In this document: positions 45,076 to 54,195 of the stretch, piece after piece
How positions within the stretch are numbered: position 1 is the first letter of the stretch
How the letters are laid out: every line of letters starts with the position of its first letter
Assembly: GCA_024180945.1 (NCBI GenBank)
Contig: JAKSGN010000012.1
Coordinates: forward strand, 248,001 to 312,000
DNA length: 64,000 bases
Direction of reading: 5' to 3'
Origin: Macrophomina tecta
Lineage: Eukaryota > Ascomycota > Dothideomycetes > Botryosphaeriales > Botryosphaeriaceae
Notes under the pieces: generated by a model
The model's database searches: none
Told to the model about the DNA's origin: nothing
What the model saw: the letters and a program-made list of their open reading frames with translations, nothing else
Translations under genes and position numbers: made by a program

Positions 45076-45711
45076 TTACAACCTTGAATTGAATGCGTTC
45101 ATGACGTATTGCACTCTTTGGCCTAAATCTGTCAATTCTCCCCGCAGAACTATAAACTCAATGGAATGCTTTTTCAGCGCCTTGCAAAACTCGTCGCTGA
45201 ATCTCTGCCACTCACTAGTTCCTTCATAGGTCATCCGCACATCATCTCCGCTTAGCCATTCCCGGCAGCCAGGCGCACAAAGAATGACTATCGACTTTTG
45301 CATCCGTTCCCGTAGGAAGATCCATTCTGGTAGCAACAGAAGATTCTCCGCCCACGGGTTTCCCAGGTAGACTTGTGCGTATACGATTGGATCGATCGCA
45401 GATCTGTCAGATATATACCAGCAATCCCGGAGATTCTCTTCGGCGTTGTATTGGGCTATCAGGATCTCTTTTTGGAGCTCGAAGCCCCTGTCGGGCTTCG
45501 TGATGTCTGCGGAATTGAACCCTTTATCACGCATAACTTCTCTGGCGACCTCTCGAATAAGGCGGGGTGATTCGCAGCAGTGATCGCGATTCTTGGTGTC
45601 TTTAAAATGTTCCAACAGCGACTCGAGAAGCGTTGTTTTTCCAGTGCACTGCGCTCCAACAAGGTAGATGTTCGGAGGTTTCGACAAAGCTTCGTCGGCC
45701 ATGTCTTTCAT
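45076..45711 (-). CDS. AAA_28-type P-loop kinase (NadR-like nucleotide or nucleoside kinase)
   Basis: This 211-residue single-exon protein has a Walker A motif, VGAQCTGKTT (residues about 17-26), and a DRSAIDP segment in the middle that fits the Walker B/DR motif of the AAA_28 and NadR kinase families. A later basic helix region could form a lid. The likely reaction is phosphoryl transfer from ATP to a nucleoside, nucleotide or related small molecule; the substrate cannot be read from sequence. There is no targeting signal. It is the first of three reverse-strand genes leading to the viperin promoter. AAA_28 and related P-loop kinases are known fused to CYTH triphosphatase domains in some eukaryotes. 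Here the CYTH gene is the next gene upstream, so the two may act on the same compound. Start: ATG at 45711, with a second ATG three codons later. Confidence 0.85.
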   Translation of the reverse strand: MKDMADEALSKPPNIYLVGAQCTGKTTLLESLLEHFKDTKNRDHCCESPRLIREVAREVMRDKGFNSADITKPDRGFELQKEILIAQYNAEENLRDCWYISDRSAIDPIVYAQVYLGNPWAENLLLLPEWIFLRERMQKSIVILCAPGCREWLSGDDVRMTYEGTSEWQRFSDEFCKALKKHSIEFIVLRGELTDLGQRVQYVMNAFNSRL

Positions 45712-46120
45712 GTTTCTGAGGTCCTTTTTCGGTACGCTAGGACGCGGGGTGAGAAATCAGCACGCAGCACATGCTCTAGGCAGAATGTCTATCTTTATAA
45801 TGAAAATTGTTAGATACTGATACGTCATTGCTTCAGTTTCGTCCGATTTCGGAACGTGTAACATTATGCTCTGCATTTCAGCCCATTCTCCACGTACTAG
45901 ATTCTCTCCCTTGCACGCGAGGATACGCTGCACATCAGCTGCAGTCCACGAACTGCGACAAAAATGAACAGTGGTTAATTGGGCCCAAATCTGTCCTCTG
46001 TTGGCCCATGGCTGCAGACACGCCTTACTGCCCTGCATGGATGGTGAAATGTGATGGATTCCATGTAGATCGGTGCTCCCTTGAAGAATACTTTACATAC
46101 ACGCGGAATCGAGCAATCAA
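45712..46120. other. Intergenic region
   Basis: ORFs occur on both strands, but they have no domain and poor codon character. Treated as non-coding; it includes the upstream region of the AAA_28 gene. Confidence 0.4.
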
Positions 46121-46762
46121 TCAGCGCGACTTAGAGCTTGCAGCGCGTTCGAAGAATGCTGTCAGCTTGCCTTTAGACATTCCAGGGCAAAAAGCCCACG
46201 AATAGTGGTTCATAAATCGGGCAATTCTGTCGTCCATCTCCTTCATCTTTGCTTTTTTCAGTTCAGCGATGATGGACTCAGCTTGAGGCTGAAACTGCAT
46301 CGAGCACTGCAGCTCGACTTCCCCGACCGTGTGACCGAAATCCGTCCGATCCAGCACGATGGTGAACTCGCCATCTGCCAGCCAACTGTGTCGCACAGTT
46401 GTGAGAGCCGCTAGCTTTTCCAGCCCGAAAGAGTCGCTAGGCTCCCCATTTCTGCCCATAAGCACCCGCAAGTGTCGTGCGATATCGATCGGATCGCTCA
46501 ACTCTTCGAACTTTGAGTTGCTGAAATCTCCACCTTGCTTTATTTTCGCCTGCCACTGGCCATCGCGTTGCCTCAGCCATACACCGTTGGATGATAGGAG
46601 GTTCGATTTGTCATAATAGACGTCTGTGAACGTTCGAGGGCGGAGACCTATCAGGGTTTGAAAAGGGGGATTACCCCCGTTCAATGTCAAATTCTTAACC
46701 GCAAGGCCGGTGAATTTCCGCTCGACCTCAAGAGTCGTACGGATAAGAGAGGATGCCGTCAT
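46121..46762 (-). CDS. CYTH-domain triphosphatase (thiamine-triphosphatase-like)
   Basis: This 213-residue single-exon protein is a complete CYTH triphosphate tunnel enzyme. The signature ExExK appears as EVERKF (residues about 12-17). It is followed by FTDVYYD, the basic pair LRQRDGQWQAKIK, VLDRTDF and the GEVELQ pair of acidic residues. These line the tunnel that binds the triphosphate and metal. The family hydrolyses thiamine triphosphate, tripolyphosphate or nucleotide triphosphates, and also includes CyaB-type adenylyl cyclases. The closest look is to eukaryotic ThTPase. In this setting a nucleotide or nucleotide-derived triphosphate is an attractive substrate, but that is inference. The gene lies 409 bp upstream of the AAA_28 kinase start and is co-oriented with it and the UMP-CMP kinase. 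The ATG at 46762 gives the usual length. Confidence 0.9.
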   Translation of the reverse strand: MTASSLIRTTLEVERKFTGLAVKNLTLNGGNPPFQTLIGLRPRTFTDVYYDKSNLLSSNGVWLRQRDGQWQAKIKQGGDFSNSKFEELSDPIDIARHLRVLMGRNGEPSDSFGLEKLAALTTVRHSWLADGEFTIVLDRTDFGHTVGEVELQCSMQFQPQAESIIAELKKAKMKEMDDRIARFMNHYSWAFCPGMSKGKLTAFFERAASSKSR

Positions 46763-47195
46763 AACTCCTTTGTGAGGATGAATTCGATGCTGCTGGAACC
46801 TTTAGAAATCGACCAGAATGAAATTGGGGAAATTGAAACCTCGCACCCCGCTAGATATTTTTTTTTTTTTTGGTGAGCTCTTCTGTCCTTTGCGTGCAAC
46901 TGTTACTGTGTTATGGGAGGAAAGTTGAATCAGCTGAACTTTCCGGATTATTGCGGTTTTCTGCGGGGGGAATCCCGCCCTAGCTACTTATGAGACACTT
47001 GGACATTCTTCCGATCCGATCCGAAAACCCATCCACTGTCCCCGCGATGAAAGACAATGTGGCTGATTTCACATGGATGCCGGACGTATCCACTCTACCA
47101 CCCGTGTTGGTAGCGTAGCGAGTCCAGCAGGGCTCGGTAGGAAACTTCAGTCTCCCCTCTCGTGTCAAACTACAGCATTGTTAGGTTCAACCAAT
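46763..47195. other. Intergenic region
   Basis: Contains a T run at 46859-46871. A 62-codon reverse ORF (46980-47168) has no domain. This is the probable promoter of the CYTH gene and the 3' end of the UMP-CMP kinase. Confidence 0.4.
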
Positions 47196-47834
47196 TTAAC
47201 AATTAAGCGCTTGGCTGCGAACCTTGAGCAAGATGCCTCTTGATTCGTAGAACTCGACAATTCTCGGGTTGAGCTGAACGAACTCTCGGTATCTTTTTTC
47301 GAAGATTTGTCTGCCGTCGTCGCGACCAGGAATGTTCCTGGTCGAAAATCTATGCTCCGCAATTTCTTTCGGGCAGTCAAAGAACAACACAAGTGTAGGC
47401 ATCCCCACCTAAGCCGCTTAAGCAAGAAACAGCGACAGCGAAGCCTATGAGAACTTACCGAAGCCTGAAAGGCGTGCACCTGATCCAACCTCCTTGGAAA
47501 ACCATCCACAATGAATCTACGACAGCCTTCCCGTTTTAACCCTTCTATAGCTCTCATCATGATCGGCTCCAGTGCCTCGATTGGTAAGAGTTCGCTTTTC
47601 CGTATATGGTCGATAATGACTTCGTCCACGGTCGCAGGGTTATTGTCGACGGTTTGTCTTAGCAAATCCCCAACCGACAGGTGATGAAGATTGTAATCCC
47701 GCGCCAGCCTTTTGCACAGTGTTCCCTTGCCAGATCCAGGTGCACCTATTGCCGGTCAAGTACGGCGGACGATAAGGACAAGGTCGCTCACCTACGACGT
47801 AAATGAAGGTGCATGGACTGTCTTCATTCGACAT
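47196..47834 (-). CDS. UMP-CMP kinase family nucleoside monophosphate kinase
   Basis: Three exons, 47792-47834, 47459-47745 and 47196-47408, encode 180 residues; introns are 46 and 50 nt with GTGAGC and GTAAGT donors. The first intron splits the P-loop, and splicing gives GAPGSGKGTLCKRL. The NMP-binding part has HHLSVGDLLR and FIVDGFPRRLDQ, and the short lid has GRDDGRQIFEKRYREF. These identify the short-lid UMP-CMP/adenylate kinase family, with UMP-CMP kinase the best fit. The reaction is (d)CMP or UMP + ATP to the diphosphate. It starts head-to-head with the viperin homologue, only 181 bp away, the same arrangement as vertebrate CMPK2 and RSAD2, so it probably feeds pyrimidine nucleotides to viperin. 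It lacks a mitochondrial leader. It is probably a second copy distinct from the housekeeping enzyme. Confidence 0.92.
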
Positions 47835-48015
47835 AGCAGCTATGAACGTGATGGTATAACAAGCTGCGTAGATCTTCACGCGAAAGTCTGGGCTGTCCCT
47901 TATATCATGCCGAATTGAATTTAAGAAATCGTAGGGACGGCTGCTCGCACTATATATGCCTCGCGACCAGTTTATTAGCTTACCTCGGACACCTTTTGAC
48001 TTTCTTGAAATCATC
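47835..48015. promoter_or_regulatory. Shared divergent promoter of UMP-CMP kinase and viperin
   Basis: Only 181 bp separate the two start codons. On the forward strand a TATATAT box lies at 47951-47957, about 60 bp before the viperin ATG at 48016. It overlaps the earlier in-frame ATG at 47956, which is therefore unlikely to be used. Co-regulation of the two genes is inferred from the arrangement. Confidence 0.65.
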
Positions 48016-48981
48016 ATGGCTCTTTTGCTCTCCCTGCTTTTATTGGCATCAGTTCTCCTCCCGGGAGTGTTTTGGTGGGCGCTGTTCCATCGCCACCAGA
48101 AGCGTCCTATATCGGTTAATTATCACTTTACCCGTCGATGCAACAAATCTTGTGGGTTCTGCTTCCACACTGCCACGACTTCCTACAAAGAAAACACAGA
48201 ACGGGCCAAGGAAGGCCTTCGTTTACTTAAGACTGCTGGAATGCGAAAGATCAATTTTGCTGGCGGCGAACCATTCCTCTACCCAAAATTTCTTGGAGAA
48301 ATGACCAGGTTTTGCAAAGAGAACCTGTTGCTCGAGTCTGTTTCGGTTGTCACAAACGGCAGTCTTGTTACGAGAGATTTCCTCGCAAAGTACGGACGAC
48401 ATATCGACATCTTAGCTGTCTCCTGCGACTCATTTGATGAAGCGACGAATATCGAGATCGGCCGCGGATCCGGAAATCAAGTGGAACAACTTTACCGAAT
48501 CCGGAACTGGTGCAGGGAGTACGGCATCAAGTTTAAGATCAATACGGTGGTATGTAAACTCAACTACGGCGAAGACATGAACGAACATATCGATGAGTTG
48601 AAGCCGTTCCGCTGGAAATGCTTCCAGGTCCTCTCAGTCTCAGGCGAGAATGAGTCGGCTGAAAGACTTCGGGATGTACGGCGCTTCCTAATCACTGACA
48701 AAGAGTACCAATTTTTCTGTCGGAGGCACAACTACCAAAAATGTTTTGTCCCGGAATCGAACAAGGTTATGGCGAAGTCGTATCTGATTCTGGACGAATA
48801 TCTAAGGTTTTTGGACCGCGACGGCCGTCAGCCTTCCGCCTCCATTTTGGAGGTGGGCGTAGAGAAAGCGCTTGCCAGCGTCTACTGGGATGAGAATAGT
48901 TTCAGGGCAAGGGGGGGAGTCTATGACTGGAGTAGAGAACCGCAGTCGGTCTCCAAACTTGCGCGAGCGTTGGAGTGGTGA
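48016..48981 (+). CDS. Viperin (RSAD2) homologue, radical-SAM ddh-nucleotide synthase
   Basis: The protein is 321 residues. A hydrophobic N-terminal helix (MALLLSLLLLASVLLPGVFW) should anchor it to a membrane, like the amphipathic helix of animal viperin. The radical-SAM cluster motif is CNKSCGFC (Cys 42, 46, 49). NFAGGEPF binds SAM. Further viperin hallmarks are VTNGSLV, SCDSFDEATN, NTVVCKLNYGEDM, RWKCFQVL, VPESNKVM, SYLILDEYLRF, GGVYDW and a C-terminal Trp. Viperins convert CTP (some prokaryotic ones UTP or GTP) to 3'-deoxy-3',4'-didehydro nucleotides that terminate viral RNA synthesis. The gene has a single exon, and the ATG at 48016 is preferred to that at 47956 because of the TATA box. 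It is divergent from a UMP-CMP kinase and convergent with a deaminase gene. All key residues seen are intact, so the enzyme is probably active. Confidence 0.96.
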   Translation: MALLLSLLLLASVLLPGVFWWALFHRHQKRPISVNYHFTRRCNKSCGFCFHTATTSYKENTERAKEGLRLLKTAGMRKINFAGGEPFLYPKFLGEMTRFCKENLLLESVSVVTNGSLVTRDFLAKYGRHIDILAVSCDSFDEATNIEIGRGSGNQVEQLYRIRNWCREYGIKFKINTVVCKLNYGEDMNEHIDELKPFRWKCFQVLSVSGENESAERLRDVRRFLITDKEYQFFCRRHNYQKCFVPESNKVMAKSYLILDEYLRFLDRDGRQPSASILEVGVEKALASVYWDENSFRARGGVYDWSREPQSVSKLARALEW

Positions 48982-49015
48982 AGGCTTGCCAATCGTGTAG
49001 ATTAGGTCAGGGGTA

Positions 49016-49018
<3 letters not shown>

Positions 49019-49046
<28 letters not shown>
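49019..49046 (+). repeat. (CT)14 microsatellite with A-run
   Basis: Fourteen CT units followed by an A10 run at 49047-49056, in the 3' flank of the viperin gene. Confidence 0.95.
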
Positions 49047-49244
49047 AAAAAAAAAAGAAAAGGCCAGTTTGAGTATATTCCAAGCCTGCATACGAGCGTT
49101 ACGGTCTTTATTGCTACTATGGCAAGAGCTACATATGATTTATAATCAAGCGGTGAAGCGGCCTATAGCCATCGAGAAGGCAAATATGTTCGGTATTGGA
49201 TAAAAAGTGTGGCCTTTCCTCCTAGCGTTGTTGCTGACCTTTCT

Positions 49245-50781
49245 CTAACCGTTTGCATGGCTCGGACCCTCCTTAATGGTCACTCCCTTCCCTTCCTGCG
49301 CAAGTGGCTCGCGCATGGAGTCGCCTGAATTGGTAGTGCCGGTTGTAGAGTCGGGATGCCATTGGGACGGACTACTGCATTCTGAAATCTGACGCAGTGC
49401 TTCCCTTCTCAAGATAGATATTATTGAATTCAGAATATCGCGCTGGTGAATGCGTGCTTTCTCTTGGTCCTGCCAAACCAGATCCGGTGGCCGCCAGTTC
49501 AGGTAAATCTTTTGATGGGATGCAGGTTCCACGAATCCTCCGGGGTGATTTCGTACGTAAAGCGCACAGCAGTAGCATGCAGGCTTACTGCAACCGATGT
49601 ATCTATCCGAATCGACAAAGGGAAGATTTTTGGTGTAATAATGCTCAAGCAGGGCCAGCTCGCAGTGAACGCGTGGGCGAAAGTTCGGATCCTTGTAAGA
49701 GGACATGAATCGAGAGTAGAGGCCGAATTTCTCGTTCATAGAAGTAAGCTTAGACTGGTAGCGAAGCACGTCATCCGTGGCATTCGATGGAAGCATACGA
49801 AGAATGATGCTGTCGAAAGTCGTTTTTGCGTCCGTTGTGGGAGGATGATACGATACGGGCGGCGTTTCTACGCAGCGAACCTCAAAGTCCTCAAAAAGAT
49901 AGGGAAGCCGCCTTGCAGCAGCAACTAAACAAGCTGTGGCCCGGAAGTGGTAACCCAGTCGTCCAATGTAATGCCTGACCTGTTGGAACGGGCTCGAGCG
50001 GAAGCCATTGTCGCTGCGGGATGTATGTTCCTGGCTCCAAATGCGAAGATATTGCATTTGAGGCGCTTTTCTCGTCTCGTAACACCATTGGCAAAGAGTA
50101 AAAGGATTCGCGGGGTCGAAACTAATGCTTTTCAACCAGTGATAAAGCTCGCGGCCTATAGGAACCATTCAGCCGTTGAAACACGCTTAGTTGGGTTAGA
50201 ATTTCAATCGTACCTTCGCAAGAATCCTGATTCGAATCCTGACTCGAGAGCGTTGCTAGACACTGTCGGAGTAATGGAGTAAGGCATGACCAGTACTTCT
50301 TGATCCGATTCCGACCGAAATTGATGCAATCCCTGGCTATTGACTGTACCTTCTCTTCTATGTTCTTTTCTGGCTTCCGTGATATCTTCCTCAACTTCTT
50401 CAAAGTGTCTTCTAGAAAGCATGTTACTCTCGGTCCGGGATTTTTGTTCGCACTGATCCAAAATATTGGACCTTGAGGTCTGCTCTCTAGCCCAATCGCC
50501 GTAACTGTATCGCCGCCCTTGTCGTAGTCACAAACGTACGCGAGACTGTCAAGAAATGACCTGCGAAGCTGGCATGTCGACAAATCAGCGAGTTCTCCAT
50601 TGAGTGGTCGAGGGATCCGTTCGCCCCTCGTACGGCCTAGCGTATGAAGCAAAACGAGGGGCTCGTAGAAGCGACTTAGAAGACGTTGTTGCGGATCTCT
50701 TCGAGGCTTGTCCGGAGTTGATGCTCCTGAATCGTAGAATCCATGGAAGTCTCCGGATTTTGACTTCTTTCGTCGTGGCAT
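49245..50781 (-). CDS. Putative zinc deaminase, OTT_1508-like
   Basis: Exon 1 (50214-50781) and exon 2 (49245-50155) join across a 58-nt intron (GTACGA donor, TATAG acceptor) to give 492 residues. The C-terminal half carries the deaminase zinc signature: HCELALLEHYY (His ligand and catalytic Glu), then IGCSKPACYCC (two Cys ligands). The wording and spacing match the OTT_1508-like deaminase family of fungi, a branch of the cytidine-deaminase fold thought to derive from bacterial toxin-type deaminases. The N-terminus MPRRKKSK is strongly basic and could be a nuclear signal. The middle (residues about 90-190) is helical. Targets may be nucleotides or nucleic acids; no substrate is known to me. 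The gene converges on viperin with about 260 bp between stop codons. Its presence here supports a defence role. Confidence 0.82.
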
Positions 50782-51732
50782 TTCTGTATTAAAAATAAAA
50801 AAAATATGAAAATGATGGGTTCAAAGTATCTATAAGCGACATGGAAGAAATGGTTCTAGGAGAGGCAGACATTCGCTATTTAATACAGTAAGGGTTGAGA
50901 CACCCCGCTCAATGCTGCTATAAAAGACTAGGCTTTTGCTGCCTACGTGCTGCTCCTGTTTTTCTCAGAGTGGCCACGAGCTCATCCTTGAATAGTCGCG
51001 CTTGAGTATGCATAAAAGTGGAACATATCACCCATGTGGATGTTTAAATATACAGGTAGAAGTTCTCCAGTAGATGATATTGGGGGCGCCCGTTAAGTTG
51101 TCAATGCTAGCCTGCTTCTAGACCTATCCGGCTCCAGTAACGCCTACAACTAGCTATCAGAAACTTAAGTAACGTTACAATTTTAAGACGAACACTAAAT
51201 TGCAGCTTACGGATGTCGCGGATCTGTGAAGGACCTAGTACGAAAATGGTTTAATGTTCCACAGGTTGACGAGGTAGTCTCAGCAACCTCAGACCGTCCC
51301 CCGCTTGGCCGTCCGCGACAAAGGAGGAAGAGGAGAGAATTGCACAGTTGGATAGATATGGCTTGTGGGAAGCTTTGTCAGACCTATTTCCCCCTCTATA
51401 CCTCTCCCAGAAGTTTTATATATCCAGGTCGGCTCATCGGGCTGACCCTTGAGAAAATTTTGCCGATAATTCACGCGGAAGAACCTATTACTCCATTCAT
51501 CGATACAGAGTCAACTTGGCTTCGACAAAGGTTGGGAAGATGGAAAATTATTTGTCGAACAGCGCAAAGAAATAAGCACTGCTGCTTTTCTAGATTGTGT
51601 GAACTACAGGAGATTAAGTATATGAGTAGTAGGGGGCTATGTAGGGATTAAACGAGTGTGAAGTATGGAAGTGTATAGGGGGCACGACCTCTGACATTAT
51701 TCCATTTTTCTGAATGAAAGATCCAAACCGCC
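50782..51732. other. Intergenic region
   Basis: TA-rich near the deaminase promoter. A forward open stretch (51226-51651) begins at GTG and has a PLGRPRQRRKRR basic patch, but no domain is recognised. It may be an exon relic. No gene is called. Confidence 0.35.
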
Positions 51733-52060
51733 TCAGGCCAGCCTCCATCGGAAATCGTGTTTATGCGGTTGATTGGAAAGCCTCTTATAAAGCTCTTTAA
51801 TTGCAATCTGCTGTACTAGGTTATTGCAACCCTGCTTATCTCCGAGCCCTCGTAAGACATCGTGTAGTTCTTGATCCTCGAAGCGTTCGAGTATATTGAC
51901 GCAGAGCTCCTCAAGTGAGAGCTTCGCGTCTTTAAAAGCGGTGAGAGAGTTGATATTGAGGTCAATAAAACTCGAAGACAGAGAGATTGATAATTTCGCC
52001 TCCACGGATTCTTTTGAACTCCTCCCAGCTGAGTTCTCTAATCTCGAAGGATGAGGCCAT
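51733..52060 (-). pseudogene. Small unrecognised protein, apparently frameshifted
   Basis: From an ATG at 52060 the reverse strand reads MASSFEIRELSWEEFKRIR. The longer open frame then switches near 52005 to one coding KLSLEELCVNILERF..LHDVLRGLGDKQGCNNLVQQIAIKELYKRL. Together they would give about 108 residues of helical protein. A single-base change or a missed tiny intron could explain the break. The family is unknown. Confidence 0.35.
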
Positions 52061-52582
52061 AGACGCTACGACTTTGATTGAAGGATTGATAATTTTGGCG
52101 CAGAGAACTCGTAGATTATTGTTTTTTTGTCGCCGGGGAGCTATTATAGCTTAGTCGACCTGGTTGCAAAAGGCTGCTTAGAACATACAGGTGTCTCACC
52201 TAGGCGTGGGGCAAAAAGATTTAGGCGTTTCCTCTGTGCGCCACTTCTGGTGAAACTATCCTCGCGTAGGAGGGCGGCGTGCGCTCATTGTATTACTAAT
52301 CTCCGGAAAAAGCTGGCGGCTGGCGGCACTATGTGGTTACGAAAGTGTCGTCGCTTTGACGATTATAAGTAGATTACATAGCCTACAGTAAGCTCGGCAG
52401 ACTGCTCGATGCCTTGTCAAACGTTTCACAGTCGCACGCACGGTCCACGTTACCCCGCTCGCCGCCCTCCATGACTCCGTGCTATTAGATCGCCCTGTGA
52501 CCGTGAGAAGCAGCGTCTCAGGGAGAGATTCCGTCGCAATCCATCATTTTACTCCCCTTTCGATAGAGCAGCCTTGGGTAAT
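52061..52582. other. Intergenic region
   Basis: A forward open stretch (52127-52372) starts at TTG and is Arg/Cys-rich without a known domain. Otherwise this is the upstream region of the tetraspanin gene. Confidence 0.35.
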
Positions 52583-53731
52583 ATGGCAATAAGCAAGCGC
52601 AGCATTATCGGTATCACCTCCAGCATTGTACGTGATCATCCAGTCTTCTATTTCACTCCCAGCTTACTGACAGCTTCCTGGCGGCTTTTCTAAGTTCTTC
52701 CTCGCCTTAATTGCAGTTGCATGGCATGTACTGTATTTGAAAAAGCGATCAATTCATTTACCGCTAACGTTGCTTAGTTACACCCATTATGTGATCCAGC
52801 GGCTCGCGCTTCCGATACCCACAGCCCTGAGCTTTTTGGTGTTAATACTCCCCATGGTTCAAGGCCTCAGCTCTTGGTACCTGACACGGCCTCTCGACAC
52901 TGCCCGCTTCCTCACTCTTCCCATTTCTTCATTGTCGCGCGAAACCGGTGGCTCAAACGATGCTCCGATGCGGCCCTCTGATTCCAGAGCCGAACTACGT
53001 GCTCGTATAGCAACGCCGCTGGTCTACGGCCTTGTTGTCGCGACAACAGTCCTTGCCACTCTCTCCGGCACGTATCTGGCGCCGGCAGACTCGCTTAACT
53101 GTACTCTCCATGAACAGTGGCTGGCGCTATTTCGAACCAAGAACGGAAAGCAAATCAGAACAATCCAGGATGCACTGCAATGTTGCGGATTCCGCTCCGT
53201 TTACGATATGGCCTGGCCGTTCCCGCAACCCAATGGCGGGAGAACGCAGCGAAGCACATGTGCGAAGACATACGAGCGAACTGCAGCGTGTTTTGCGGGG
53301 TGGAGGAAGGAGGAACAAAAAATGGCCGGGCTGTTGATAATGGTCTGCGTCGGAGCTTGGGCGTGCCAGGTAAGTTGGTTAAATGCGCTTTGTTCCCTCC
53401 GAAGCTCGGTTCGCTGACACGGAAGCTCGATTGGGTTCGGCAGATGGTCGTCACAACAGGCGGCTTCAGTCAGCCATCCTGGCTGCAGCACTTCTTATCG
53501 AGGAATTCAAGATACAACTCAGGCGAACAAGATTCTAGGCTTGATTCTGGTGGCGAAAGGTCTACCCATGCCATTGACTTTCCTAACGACGGTCGATACA
53601 CGGACGATCAATCGGATAGATTCGGAGAAGCTGAGACGAGGCAGGCGACGGAGGATAGGAGTAGGGTGACTAGCGGGGATCCAGGGGGCACAAACCCTCA
53701 AGAACATCACACGTTGTTTCCTTCAACCTAA
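52583..53731 (+). CDS. Fungal tetraspanin-like membrane protein (Tsp3 type)
   Basis: Exons fit 52583-52631, 52717-53369 and 53426-53731, about 335 residues. Intron 2 is well supported (GTAAGT donor, CTGAC branch). Intron 1 (donor GTGATC) is less certain. Hydrophobic segments occur at the N-terminus, at IPTALSFLVLILPMV, at PLVYGLVVATTVLATLSG and at MAGLLIMVCVGAWAC, the four expected membrane spans. The large outer loop carries the tetraspanin CCG motif (LQCCGFRSVYDMAWPFP) and further paired Cys. The cytosolic tail is long, polar and disordered. Fungal Tsp3-like proteins organise membrane domains; their precise role is poorly defined. The start ATG is the only one that can be spliced in frame to the first span. 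Confidence 0.75.
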
Positions 53732-54195
53732 AGCAACGGCCGTAATAGCGACAATTGGATAATTGGCCAGCAATAGGTCGTAGGTCTTCCAAGAACCGGC
53801 TCTATTCGTATCTCTCTACTCTATTATCGACGAAGGTTCCAGTCTTATAATATTATCGATGGAGGTTGAACCATCGCCTGGGCTCCACGGAGGTTGATCG
53901 AGGTCTTAAATTAAGCCCTAATTTCAGTCTGGAAAATCGGTACTGGGGACGAAGAGACTAAGGAATTCGGTTGATGACAAGGTTCCGGAAGCGGTATGCG
54001 ACTACTTTGGTAACTCTCGCTCTCTTTTGGAATTTATCCAACCAGTATTATGATAGCCCCCCGTACAGAGGGTTGACGAAAGTCGATCCATTCATAAACT
54101 GGCTCCCACATCCTCGCACGTCACAACGCTTTTGAAAGAAGCTTCATACAGCCTGATTTGCACCGCATACTGTATATGATGTGCCACGGTTCCTA
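53732..54195. other. Intergenic region
   Basis: No gene. A short repeated phrase (GGTTCCAGTC / GGAGGTTGA variants) occurs at 53820-53900. Confidence 0.4.

Noticed and set aside
45757..46205. Overlapping ORFs on both strands between the AAA_28 and CYTH genes
   Set aside because: No domain, no good codon bias, and they overlap each other and the CYTH 3' end. Treated as chance ORFs.
47956..48015. Earlier in-frame ATG of the viperin gene (adds 20 residues)
   Set aside because: It overlaps the TATATAT box and would lie upstream of the likely transcription start. The ATG at 48016 begins directly with the expected hydrophobic helix.
49019..49056. (CT)n(A)n tract as a functional terminator or regulatory element
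   Set aside because: It is a plain microsatellite. Nothing in the sequence supports a regulatory role beyond being in the 3' flank of viperin.
45076..50781. The five-gene island as a secondary-metabolite cluster
   Set aside because: No synthase, cyclase, transporter or pathway regulator is present. The enzymes are all of nucleotide type, which fits defence or nucleotide metabolism better.
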